Below are positions 28,461-35,752 of a stretch of DNA of 64,000 bases, one piece after another. How positions within the stretch are numbered: position 1 is the first letter of the stretch; every line of letters starts with the position of its first letter. The translations under genes and the position numbers were made by a program. The notes beneath the pieces were generated by a model. It saw only the letters and a list, made by a program, of their open reading frames with translations. It was not told where the DNA came from and searched no databases. The stretch lies in assembly GCF_003002065.1 (NCBI RefSeq), contig NZ_PVZG01000003.1, positions 1 through 64,000 on the forward strand. The letters are read 5' to 3'. Origin of the DNA: Pseudosporangium ferrugineum (lineage in GTDB: Bacteria > Actinomycetota > Actinomycetes > Mycobacteriales > Micromonosporaceae).

Positions 28461-29999
28461 ATGAGCTACGCAAGAGTCCTCTGCGTCGGCCTGGTCGGGG
28501 TGCGCGGCCACCTCGTCGAGGTCGAGGCGGACCTGTCCCCCGGCCTGCCCGCGGTCGTGCTGACCGGCCTGCCCGACACCGCGCTGAGCGAGGCCCGCGA
28601 CCGGGTGCGCGCGGCCCTGGTCAACTCCGGGCAGGTCTGGCCCAACCGGCGGATCACCGTCAACCTGCTGCCCGCCATGCTGCCCAAGCACGGCAGCAGC
28701 TTCGACCTCGCGATCGCCTGCGCCCTTCTCGCCAGCGCCGGCGAGCTGCCGATCGCGCCGATGGAGCGCGTCGTCGTCCTCGGCGAGCTGGGTCTGGACG
28801 GCGCGGTGCGTCCCGTCCGCGGGGTGCTGCCCATGGTCGCGGCCGCGGCGGAGGCCGGGATCACCCGCGTCGTCGTCCCGCAGGGCAACGCCCGCGAGGC
28901 GGCCGTCGTGCCGGGGATCACCGTCGGCGCGGTCGACTCGCTGCACCGGTTCGTGTCCTTCATCCGCGGCGAGGGGCGGCTGCTCGATCCGCCCCCTCCC
29001 CGGGCGCCGGCCGGCGCGAGCGGCCCGGATCTGGCGGACATCGCCGGACAGGAGTTCGGCCGCTACGCCCTGGAGGTCGCCGCGGCGGGCGGACACCACC
29101 TCGCCCTGATCGGACCGCCCGGCGCGGGCAAGACCATGCTGGCCGAGCGCCTGCCCTCGATCCTGCCGGAGCTGGACGACGCCTCGGCCCTCGAAGTGAC
29201 CGCCCTGCAGTCCATCGCGGGCGTCCTCCCGCCCGACGGGGAGCTGATCCGGCGCCCCCCGTTCCAGGCCCCGCACCACAGCGCCAGCCTGGCGGCGCTC
29301 GTCGGCGGCGGATCCGGGCTCGCCCGGCCCGGCGCGCTGTCGCTGGCCCATCGCGGTGTCCTGTTCCTGGACGAGGCACCGGAATTCGCCCACCTGACGT
29401 TGCAGGCCCTCCGCCAACCGCTGGAGAGCGGCCACGTGGTGCTCGCCCGCGCCCGTGGCACGACGGAATACCCCGCGCGGGTTCAGATGATCATCGCCGC
29501 GAACCCGTGCCCCTGCGCCAACCCGGCCGGCGACCAGCACTGCCAGTGCTCCGCGGTCGCCCGGCGCCGCTACCTCGGCAAGCTGTCCGGCCCGCTGATG
29601 GACCGGATCGACATCCACATCAAGCTCAAGCCGCTGAGCGTGGCCCAGCTGATGACGACGGAGACGCCGGCGGAGTCGTCCGAGAAGGTGGCGGCCCGGG
29701 TCGCGGCCGCCCGCGCCGCGGCCGCCGCGCGCTGGAAACCGCAGGGATGGCGGGTCAACGCCGACGTGCCCGGTCCTCAGCTGCGCCGCCCGCCGTGGCG
29801 CCTGCCACCGCGCGACACCCGAGCCCTGCGGGCGGGACTGGAACGAGGCTCGCTGTCCGCCCGCGGCTTCGACCGCATCCTGCGCCTGGCGTGGTCGATC
29901 TCGGACCTCGACGGGCGGGACAGACCCGGAGGCTCCGACGTGGACGAAGCCGCTCAGCTCAGGATGGGAGACGCACATGCTCGACAAGCCGCGGACTGA
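28461..29999 (+). CDS. comM: ComM/YifB-type AAA+ ATPase (Mg-chelatase-like)
   Basis: 512 residues, full length. The N-terminal domain (about 1-170) has a Lon-protease-like S5 fold: GLVGVRGHLVEVEADLSPGLPAVVLTGLPD. The AAA+ core has Walker A LIGPPGAGKTMLAERLP at about 218-234 and Walker B GVLFLDEAPEF. Zinc-like Cys residues PCPCANPAGDQHCQCS follow. ComM is a DNA helicase that aids integration of incoming DNA in naturally competent bacteria. It is adjacent to dprA, as usual. Confidence 0.96.
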   Translation: MSYARVLCVGLVGVRGHLVEVEADLSPGLPAVVLTGLPDTALSEARDRVRAALVNSGQVWPNRRITVNLLPAMLPKHGSSFDLAIACALLASAGELPIAPMERVVVLGELGLDGAVRPVRGVLPMVAAAAEAGITRVVVPQGNAREAAVVPGITVGAVDSLHRFVSFIRGEGRLLDPPPPRAPAGASGPDLADIAGQEFGRYALEVAAAGGHHLALIGPPGAGKTMLAERLPSILPELDDASALEVTALQSIAGVLPPDGELIRRPPFQAPHHSASLAALVGGGSGLARPGALSLAHRGVLFLDEAPEFAHLTLQALRQPLESGHVVLARARGTTEYPARVQMIIAANPCPCANPAGDQHCQCSAVARRRYLGKLSGPLMDRIDIHIKLKPLSVAQLMTTETPAESSEKVAARVAAARAAAAARWKPQGWRVNADVPGPQLRRPPWRLPPRDTRALRAGLERGSLSARGFDRILRLAWSISDLDGRDRPGGSDVDEAAQLRMGDAHARQAAD

Positions 30000-30072
30000 A
30001 CCGCGCGGCGGGTTCACCCCGGTGACCGGCGACCGCTTCCGGACGACGGACAGTAGGAAGGTGCCCGCGTGA
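29977..30072 (+). CDS. Possible 31-residue bridging ORF between comM and dprA
   Basis: ATG 29977 is preceded by GGGAG 6 bp upstream. It overlaps the end of comM by 23 bp in another frame. Its TGA overlaps the GTG start of dprA by 4 bp (GTGA). The peptide is short, basic and Pro-rich (MLDKPRTEPRGGFTPVTGDR...), with no recognised domain. It could be a translational coupler that carries ribosomes from comM to dprA, or a chance frame. Confidence 0.35.
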   Translation: MLDKPRTEPRGGFTPVTGDRFRTTDSRKVPA

Positions 30073-31283
30073 GTAGCTCGGGGCCGGGAAGCGACGCCGA
30101 TCGGATGGCGCGGGTGGCGCTCACCTATCTCGCCGAGCCCGGCAATCGCGTCGTCTGGCAGCTCGTGCGGGCCTATGGGGCCGAGCAGACCCTGGAACGG
30201 CTGATGGGTGGTGACATCGCGGAGGCGGCTCTGCGTACGGCGGTGGCGGTGCGGTCCGGTCCGGGGGATCCGCGGCGGGTGGCCGAGGTGGCCCTGCGCC
30301 GCGCCGAGCGCCTCGGGGCGCGGGTGGTCGTGCCGGCCGACGCGGAGTGGCCCGGTGGGGTCGAGGCGCTGGCCATGCTGGAACTGGACGCCGGCGGGCG
30401 GATCAACCGGGACGTGCGGCCGCCGTTGTGCCTCTGGGTGCGCGGCTCACGGCCGTTGGGCGACGCCTTCGAGCGGTCCGTCGCGGTCGTCGGGGCGCGG
30501 GCGGCCACACCGTACGGCCAGCACGTCACCACCGACCTCGCGTACGGGCTGGCCGAGCAGGAGTGGACCGTGGTGTCCGGCGGGGCGTTCGGGATCGACG
30601 CGGCGGCGCATCGCTCGGCGCTGGCGGCGGGCGGGTTCACGGTCGCCGTGCTGGCTTGCGGGGTGGACCGGCCGTACCCGATGGGCAATTCCGGATTGTT
30701 CGAGCAGATCGCGGAGAGCGGGCTGTTGATGAGCGAGTGGCTGCCGGGCGCCGAGCCGCTCCGGCACCGTTTCCTGATCCGTAACCGGGTCATCGCCGCC
30801 GCGACGGCGGGAACCGTGGTGGTCGAGGCGGCGGCCCGCAGCGGCGCCGTGCAGACGATGAGCCGGGTGGTGGCCCTCAACCGGCGTGCGATGGTCGTGC
30901 CCGGGCCGGTCACCTCGGCGATGTCCGTCGGCTGTCACGAACTGCTGCGCCGCTTCCCCGAGACCCGCCTCGTGACGAACGTGGCGCACGTGCTGGACGA
31001 GGTCGGCCGGATCGGCGAATACCTGGCGGAGCCGGCCCGGGGCGGCGATCACGCCCGGGACGGTCTCGACGAGGAGTCGGCGCTGGTCCTGGAGGCGGTG
31101 CCGCACCACGGCACCGCGGGGCCGGAACAGCTGGCCGCGAGGTCGGGGCTGGGCCTGCGCACGGTCCTGCGGCGTCTGTCGCTTCTGGAGCTCAAGGGCC
31201 TGATCGTACGCCGGGAGGACGGCATAGCCCTCGCGGCGCTGGCCCGGGCGGCCGTGGCCCGCACAGATGTCCCGCCGGGCTGA
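30069..31283 (+). CDS. dprA: DNA-processing protein DprA
   Basis: 404 residues. It binds single-stranded DNA and loads RecA during transformation. The Rossmann-like core has RSVAVVGARAATPYG (about 137-151), VVSGGAFGIDAAAH, VLACGVDRPYP and RFLIRNRVIAAAT. A C-terminal winged-helix-like domain (about 335-400) ends the protein, with GLGLRTVLRRLSLLELKGLI. The GTG start overlaps the small bridging ORF. It marks the left edge of the accessory islet. Confidence 0.96.
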   Translation: MSSSGPGSDADRMARVALTYLAEPGNRVVWQLVRAYGAEQTLERLMGGDIAEAALRTAVAVRSGPGDPRRVAEVALRRAERLGARVVVPADAEWPGGVEALAMLELDAGGRINRDVRPPLCLWVRGSRPLGDAFERSVAVVGARAATPYGQHVTTDLAYGLAEQEWTVVSGGAFGIDAAAHRSALAAGGFTVAVLACGVDRPYPMGNSGLFEQIAESGLLMSEWLPGAEPLRHRFLIRNRVIAAATAGTVVVEAAARSGAVQTMSRVVALNRRAMVVPGPVTSAMSVGCHELLRRFPETRLVTNVAHVLDEVGRIGEYLAEPARGGDHARDGLDEESALVLEAVPHHGTAGPEQLAARSGLGLRTVLRRLSLLELKGLIVRREDGIALAALARAAVARTDVPPG

Positions 31284-31285
31284 GG

Positions 31286-31525
31286 CTACGCCTCGGAGTC
31301 GTCGATGTCCTTGCGGTGCACCTTCATCCAGGCCTCGACGTCCTCGGCCAGCCACACCTTGCCCTGCGCGAGATCCGCCAGCGGCGCGGGGAAGTCCGCC
31401 CTGCTGGTGATCTGGTACGCCCGCTGCCGGCTCACCCCGCCCAGGCGGACGCGGATCTCATGCGCACCCATGAGTCGGATCGACTTAGCCACATGATCGA
31501 CCGTAGGCGTATGACTATTAGTCAT
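31286..31525 (-). CDS. AlpA/excisionase-like DNA-binding protein
   Basis: 79 residues with a single winged-helix HTH of the AlpA/MerR-like type: GAHEIRVRLGGVSRQRAYQITSR, then FPAPLADLAQGKVWLAEDVEAWM. Small proteins of this kind regulate prophage or integrative-element genes, or act as ordinary transcription factors in actinobacteria. Its stop is 3 bp from the dprA stop (convergent). Its start codon lies inside a perfect palindrome, and it is divergent from the Pro-rich gene 50 bp away, so it probably regulates that gene and itself. Confidence 0.75.
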   Translation of the reverse strand: MTNSHTPTVDHVAKSIRLMGAHEIRVRLGGVSRQRAYQITSRADFPAPLADLAQGKVWLAEDVEAWMKVHRKDIDDSEA

Positions 31526-31575
31526 GGGTCAACTTGGTAAAAGACAGCTAGTTACCCGTCAACTATGGTGGTCCC
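31511..31575. promoter_or_regulatory. Divergent regulatory region with start-codon palindrome
   Basis: ATGACTA-T-TAGTCAT (31511-31525) is a perfect 15-bp palindrome ending on the start codon of the AlpA-like gene. In the remaining 50 bp, GTCAACT occurs twice (about 31528-31534 and 31557-31563). The stretch is visibly AT-richer than its surroundings, as expected for a promoter pair. Confidence 0.55.
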
Positions 31576-32862
31576 ATGACTAGCCCACCCAGGCGGGACC
31601 CCGATCAGGTCCCGCCGGCAACCGCCCACAGACGCCATTGGCGCAGCCTGTGGCGCCGCTGCACCTGCGGCCGCCCGGTGCCCTGTGCCCTCACCGCCAT
31701 CCGACCGGGCGACAGCGACCAGCCGCCGCTCGGAGGCTTCACCGTGCCGGATCCCCGCCCCGTTCCGCCACCCGGCGGAACGGGCACCCCCACTCCCCAC
31801 GGCTGGGCGCCGCCGGCCCACCCCCGTCCGACGCCGTTCCCGCACGGGGCCCTGCCGACGTTCTCCCCCGCCCACGACGAACCGTACGAGCCGACGACGA
31901 GAGACCCCCGCCTCCGAGCCGGAACACCATTCTTCCCGCCCCGCCGCCACCCCCAGCCCTTCCCGGCCCGCCACCTCCATCCGTCCCTCCCGCCCCACCC
32001 CGCGACGCCCTACCTACCGGGCCAGCCGGCGAGGTCCCGCCCACCGGCCCAGCCGGCGAGGTCCCAACCACCGGGCCGGCCCGCCACGTCTCTTTCACCG
32101 GGCCGGCCCGTGACGGCTCAATCACCGGGCCGGCCCACGACGGCTCAATCACCGGGCCGGCCCACGACGGCTCAATCACCGGGCCGGCCCACGACGGCTC
32201 AATCACCGGGCCGACCCGCGTCGGTCTACCCGCCGCCTGGTCGGCTTTCGTCGGCCTCCGCGCCGTCAGGCCGGCTCTGGTCGGTCGCGCCGCCGACAGG
32301 GCGGGCTGGAGAGCGGTCCTACAGCCGGCTCGGCGCGAGCCAGGACCGGCAGCCGCGATGCGCCTCCGCGCCCAGGACCTTCCCTCCCGCCGCCATGCCG
32401 GCACCCAAGCCTCCCGTCGCCCGCCACATTCACGCGAACGCCGAATGCCGAGCACCGAGAGGGCACATCCCCCAGCCGCGGGAACCGGACGAGCCCGACC
32501 AACCGCACGAGGCAACCCGCACCAGTACGGATGACGAGGCACATCCGGCAAGCGAAGGCCCGCGACCAGATTTCCCCGATGCACCGAGCGCACGAGGTGG
32601 CACCTCGGCGACAGGCACCGGATGGTGGAAGACCACAGCAATCCCTTCGGCGGACGCACTCTCGCGTCCGCTTGATGCCGTTCAGCCCTCCCCACCCGTC
32701 GAGAACCACCCGGCCAAGGAACAGCCCGCACCCGAACCGTCCACGGTGTACCGCCACGCGAGACCGGCTTGGGCGGCGCCGACGATGCCGTTGTCGCAGA
32801 TCGGTCGGGCCGGCGGGTTGACGCCGGCGCAGGCCTTCCGGGCAGGGCTGGGACACACATGA
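31576..32862 (+). CDS. Pro-rich protein with N-terminal Cys motif and 9-residue repeats
   Basis: 428 residues, no family recognised. RRHWRSLWRRCTCGRPVPCAL at about 19-39 is a compact Cys motif resembling one in the gene two places downstream. The rest is Pro/Ser/Thr/Arg-rich and probably disordered. PGRPTTAQS and close variants repeat five times in frame (32071-32205, 27-bp units). The Pro-rich composition leaves several frames open, so the exact limits deserve caution. ATG 31576 has a weak ribosome site; the end overlaps the next gene by 4 bp (ATGA). Confidence 0.6.
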   Translation: MTSPPRRDPDQVPPATAHRRHWRSLWRRCTCGRPVPCALTAIRPGDSDQPPLGGFTVPDPRPVPPPGGTGTPTPHGWAPPAHPRPTPFPHGALPTFSPAHDEPYEPTTRDPRLRAGTPFFPPRRHPQPFPARHLHPSLPPHPATPYLPGQPARSRPPAQPARSQPPGRPATSLSPGRPVTAQSPGRPTTAQSPGRPTTAQSPGRPTTAQSPGRPASVYPPPGRLSSASAPSGRLWSVAPPTGRAGERSYSRLGASQDRQPRCASAPRTFPPAAMPAPKPPVARHIHANAECRAPRGHIPQPREPDEPDQPHEATRTSTDDEAHPASEGPRPDFPDAPSARGGTSATGTGWWKTTAIPSADALSRPLDAVQPSPPVENHPAKEQPAPEPSTVYRHARPAWAAPTMPLSQIGRAGGLTPAQAFRAGLGHT

Positions 32863-33041
32863 CCGGCACAGGATGTACCACGGCTTTCGGAGGAGGTGAC
32901 GGTGATCGTCCCCGCGTACCTGAGATCTGCGACTTCGGCGACCTACTCGGCCGACGGCTCGCGCCGGAGACGACACCGTGGCACGCCGACTTCGGCGATG
33001 AGGACGATCGGCGGGAGAAGCGCCGGGGCCGCCCATGGTGA
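32859..33041 (+). CDS. 60-residue acidic/basic small protein
   Basis: 60 residues. It has a Gly/Thr-rich N-terminus, then CDFGDLLGRRLAPETTPWHADFGDEDD and a basic end. No family recognised. It is sandwiched by overlaps: its ATG overlaps the previous stop by 4 bp, and its stop overlaps the next ATG by 7 bp. Position and coupling, rather than sequence, support it as a gene. Confidence 0.5.
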   Translation: MTGTGCTTAFGGGDGDRPRVPEICDFGDLLGRRLAPETTPWHADFGDEDDRREKRRGRPW

Positions 33042-33991
33042 AGCTTCCGTACGCGAAGAAGTGGCCCGTCATCAAGCACCCGGCAGTGCCACCCCGGTGG
33101 GAATGCGGGACCTGTTCGCAGCCGTGGCCGTGCCCCGAGGCGAAGGAAGAGTTGGCCGTGGAGTACGCCCAGTTCCCGTCGAGCCTGACGATCTACATGT
33201 CCTCGTTCCTGCCGGAAGCGGCCCGGGACCTGGCGAACAGCACCGGGATGCCGCCGCCCGACCTGTGGCTCCGCTTCCTGGGCTGGATACGCCCCGGAGA
33301 GCTGACGGACGAGACCTCACCGGACTCACCGGATACGGCCGCACTCCCACCAGAACCGCACGCGCCGGAACCACCGGCCGACGCACCGCGCACAGCTGCG
33401 GAATTACCCCAGCAGCACACGCCGCGGACACCGGCCGAACCGGCTACACTCTCACCACAGCCACCCAGGCCCGAGCTACCAGCCGACGCACCGCCCACCG
33501 CTGCGAAACCACCCCAGCAGCACACCCCGCGGACACCGGCCACAGCCACCCAAGCCACCGGCTCACCCCCACCACCCACACCCGCACCCGCGCCACTAGC
33601 CGACGCACCGCCCACCGCTGCGGAACCACCCCAGCAGCGAACCCCGCGGACACCGGCCGGAGCGACGGAGCCAGCCACGAACACGGATCGACCGCACGCG
33701 CCGGACACACCGGACACACCGGCCGAAGCAATGGAGTCGGCCGCGGACACGGATCGCCCGCACGCGCTGGAGAAACCGGCCGAGGCAACGGAGTTGGCTG
33801 CGTTCTCGGATTCGTCGTGCGGGTCGGAGGCATCGGCCGACGAGGCGGGAACCACGGGCAGGTCCCCGACGCGCGCGCCGGGTTCGGTTGTGGTGCCGGA
33901 GCAGTCGGGGAACCGGTCGCAGGGTCAGAACGACGACGGCGACGCCCGCGAGGCGGAGTTGTGGGCGGAAGACCCGGACAGCCCCGGATGA
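33035..33991 (+). CDS. Cys-motif protein with long repetitive Pro/Ala tail
   Basis: 318 residues. The first 85 residues form a compact domain: PPRWECGTCSQPWPCPEAKEELAVEY, a helix, then LWLRFLGWIRPG. The WxCxxC...PWPC pattern looks like a small zinc-binding module. I recall similar actinobacterial proteins labelled flavin reductase, a label I find unsupported. The tail (about 90-318) is disordered and holds three 60-bp units at 33377-33436, 33482-33541 and 33599-33658, encoding A(D)APPTAAEPPQQ-type segments. Last gene of the coupled trio. Confidence 0.6.
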   Translation: MVKLPYAKKWPVIKHPAVPPRWECGTCSQPWPCPEAKEELAVEYAQFPSSLTIYMSSFLPEAARDLANSTGMPPPDLWLRFLGWIRPGELTDETSPDSPDTAALPPEPHAPEPPADAPRTAAELPQQHTPRTPAEPATLSPQPPRPELPADAPPTAAKPPQQHTPRTPATATQATGSPPPPTPAPAPLADAPPTAAEPPQQRTPRTPAGATEPATNTDRPHAPDTPDTPAEAMESAADTDRPHALEKPAEATELAAFSDSSCGSEASADEAGTTGRSPTRAPGSVVVPEQSGNRSQGQNDDGDAREAELWAEDPDSPG

Positions 33992-34098
33992 CCCGACAGT
34001 GACGGGTAGACGGCGGCCGGGGCCTTGGGGGACTGCCGACCGCCGCTCGCCACGCGATCAAGCTCGGCCTTCTCAGCGTGGCAGTACGATCATACCGA

Positions 34099-34116
34099 TG
34101 TACGTTCGTACGTACA
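34099..34116. promoter_or_regulatory. Probable GntR operator
   Basis: TGTACG and CGTACA are perfect 6-bp inverted arms around TTCGTA. They lie about 38 bp upstream of the GntR start in a locally AT-rich stretch with ATATTATG nearby, suiting autoregulation. Confidence 0.5.
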
Positions 34117-34153
34117 ATATTATGGAGCATCGTGACCACGTACGGTGTCTGTC

Positions 34154-34558
34154 ATGATCGATCCCTCGGCCGACCGCGCGGTCTTCCGCCAGCTCGCCGA
34201 TCTGCTGCGCAGCCAGATCGAGACCGGCGACCTCGCACCGGGCGAACCGCTGCCGAGCGAACGGCGCCTCGCCCAGGAGCACGGCATCAGTCGTACCACC
34301 GTCCGGCAGGCGATCGGCCAGCTCCGCACCGAGGGCCTGGTCACGGTGGACCGTCCACGGGGCACCTTCGTACGCGTGCCTGAGCCGATGGAAATCGTGA
34401 CCCTCGCCCGCGGCGAAAAGGCCGGCGCCCGCATGCCCACCGACGCCGAGCGCCGCACCCACCGCCTCGGCGAAGGCGTTCCGGTCCTGGTCGTCACAGC
34501 CGCCGACGGCACAGTAACGGTGCACCCCGCTGACCGCGTGCAGCTGGCCCGCCCCTGA
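34154..34558 (+). CDS. GntR-family transcriptional regulator with shortened effector domain
   Basis: 134 residues. The GntR winged helix spans about 5-73: VFRQLADLLRSQIETGDLAPGEPLPSERRLA and GISRTTVRQAIGQLRTEGLV. Only about 60 residues follow, much less than the usual UTRA domain (about 140), though PVLVVTAADGTVTVHPAD may be a remnant. ATG 34154 is preferred; GTG 34145 is in frame. It closes the dprA-xerC islet and may control the Pro-rich trio. Confidence 0.85.
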   Translation: MIDPSADRAVFRQLADLLRSQIETGDLAPGEPLPSERRLAQEHGISRTTVRQAIGQLRTEGLVTVDRPRGTFVRVPEPMEIVTLARGEKAGARMPTDAERRTHRLGEGVPVLVVTAADGTVTVHPADRVQLARP

Positions 34559-35142
34559 CCACCTGCGACGCCTTTGGGCCACTGGCGGGCTCCGGCCCCA
34601 GCCGCGCGCCGGACACATCCACCGTGACCCAACGGCGCCCGAATCACCCCGCAGCACAACGGCGCACGCCAGGCGCCGCCACCACACCACACGGCAACGA
34701 CGCGCGCCGGGCAATCGGTGCCACGGAGCACGGCCAGGCTCGGCAGCAGACGGCAGACGTCGCACCACGGCAGCGAACTCAGAGCAAGCGGTGCGACAAG
34801 CGAGCCGGCCCACGGGACGTCGCACATCGGCCGACGCCTCGGGTCGACAGCGGAAACACCTCGGCGCCCCGCAGCAAAACCTCGGCCTCGCAGCAACACC
34901 TCGGCACCCCGCAGCAACACCTCGGCACCCCGCGGCAACACCTCGGCACCCCGCGGCGAGGCTTCGAGCCCACGCGTGCGGCCCACCGGAGCATCACCCG
35001 GTCGGCTGATTCGTGCCGTGATGCGGGGCCGTTGCCGGGCTGGGCAGCGGGTCTTGCCGCTCCCCCGGGCTCGGTGGTTACTTCCGGATGCGGCGGCCGT
35101 AGCCGTGTTTCTCGTCTCTTGCCGCTCCCTTGGGCTCGGTTA
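34559..35142. other. Gene-free 580-bp stretch with two repeat tracts
   Basis: Several frames are open here but none shows a ribosome site or recognisable domain. The stretch has the low-complexity look of other repeat tracts in the window. It contains the 21-bp array (34855-34957) and the first copy of the 63-bp duplication (35052-35114), described separately. Confidence 0.6.
34855..34957. repeat. 21-bp tandem repeat
   Basis: Five head-to-tail units at 34855-34875, 34876-34894 (19 bp), 34895-34915, 34916-34936 and 34937-34957. The core is AACACCTCGGCACCCCGC. The last two are identical. Confidence 0.85.
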
Positions 35143-35179
35143 TTACTTCCGGGTGCGGCGGCGGTAGCCGTGTTTCTCG
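35052..35179. repeat. 63-bp direct duplication of the PPOX gene 3' end
   Basis: 35052-35114 and 35117-35179 are near-identical 63-bp copies with a 65-bp period. The right copy contains the last twelve codons and stop of the PPOX-family gene. The left copy still encodes EKHGYGRRIRK followed by a stop, and lies just beyond the gene. Confidence 0.9.
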
Positions 35180-35604
35180 TCCCAGGATTCGATGACCAGG
35201 TGGTCGGCGGGGTCGCCCACGTACGTGACCGAGACCTCGCGTATGTCGACGCGGAAGTGGCCGGAGCCGTCGCCGGCGTGTTCTTCGGGTGGGGGGATCT
35301 CCAGGGCCGTGCCCGTGAGTTTGGCGTCGCCGGGCCATTGTTCGGGGTGGTCGGGTGGGGGTTCCAGGGTGGGACTGTGGATGGCGACGCGGGGGTCGCG
35401 GCGGATGTCGTGGAGCTTCCTCGAGTCGCTCATCGAGCCGAAGGTGGCCTCGCCGCCGTGGAACTTGAGCTCGGTGCCGCTGATGCGCGGGGAGCCGTCC
35501 CTGCGGAGCGTTGCGATCGTCTTGTTGGTGCCGGCGTCGAAGAGAGCTCTCACCTTGGTGGCGAACTCCGGATTGTCCTTCTCGATCTGCTGCCAACTCG
35601 CCAT
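35143..35604 (-). CDS. Pyridoxamine 5'-phosphate oxidase-family (FMN/F420-type) protein
   Basis: 153 residues with a split-barrel fold: KTIATLRRDGSPRISGTELKF, then MSDSRKLHDIRRDPRVAIHS, the pattern of actinobacterial PPOX-class enzymes that bind FMN or F420. FRVDIREVSVTYV lies near the C-terminus. The substrate is unknown. The very end, EKHGYRRRTRK, is duplicated downstream. About 140 bp of repeat-rich DNA separates its start from the next minus-strand gene. Confidence 0.85.
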   Translation of the reverse strand: MASWQQIEKDNPEFATKVRALFDAGTNKTIATLRRDGSPRISGTELKFHGGEATFGSMSDSRKLHDIRRDPRVAIHSPTLEPPPDHPEQWPGDAKLTGTALEIPPPEEHAGDGSGHFRVDIREVSVTYVGDPADHLVIESWDEKHGYRRRTRK

Positions 35605-35656
35605 GGTCCGACCCTAGAACGAGGGTCCGACAAAACCGGCCGGCCGATGGAACCAC

Positions 35657-35752
35657 GGCCACGCCGGCTCACAAGATCCACGGCCACCCCGGCTAAGAAA
35701 ATCCACGAGCGCCCGGCTCAGAAAATCCACGAGCACCCCGGCTCAGAAGATG
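35657..35752. repeat. 24-25-bp tandem repeat anchored on a stop codon
   Basis: Four units lie at 35657-35681, 35682-35706, 35707-35730 and 35731-35752. The shared core is CCCGGCTCAGAAAATCCAC. The last unit includes the final Phe codon and TGA stop of the DUF6636-like lipoprotein gene (read on the minus strand as TTC TGA GCC GGG). The other copies run downstream of that stop. Confidence 0.9.

Noticed and set aside
31638-33079. Alternative open frames in the Pro-rich islet on both strands
   Set aside because: The repeats keep several frames open. I kept the frame that has consecutive start/stop overlaps with its neighbours and the Cys motifs, but the choice is not certain.
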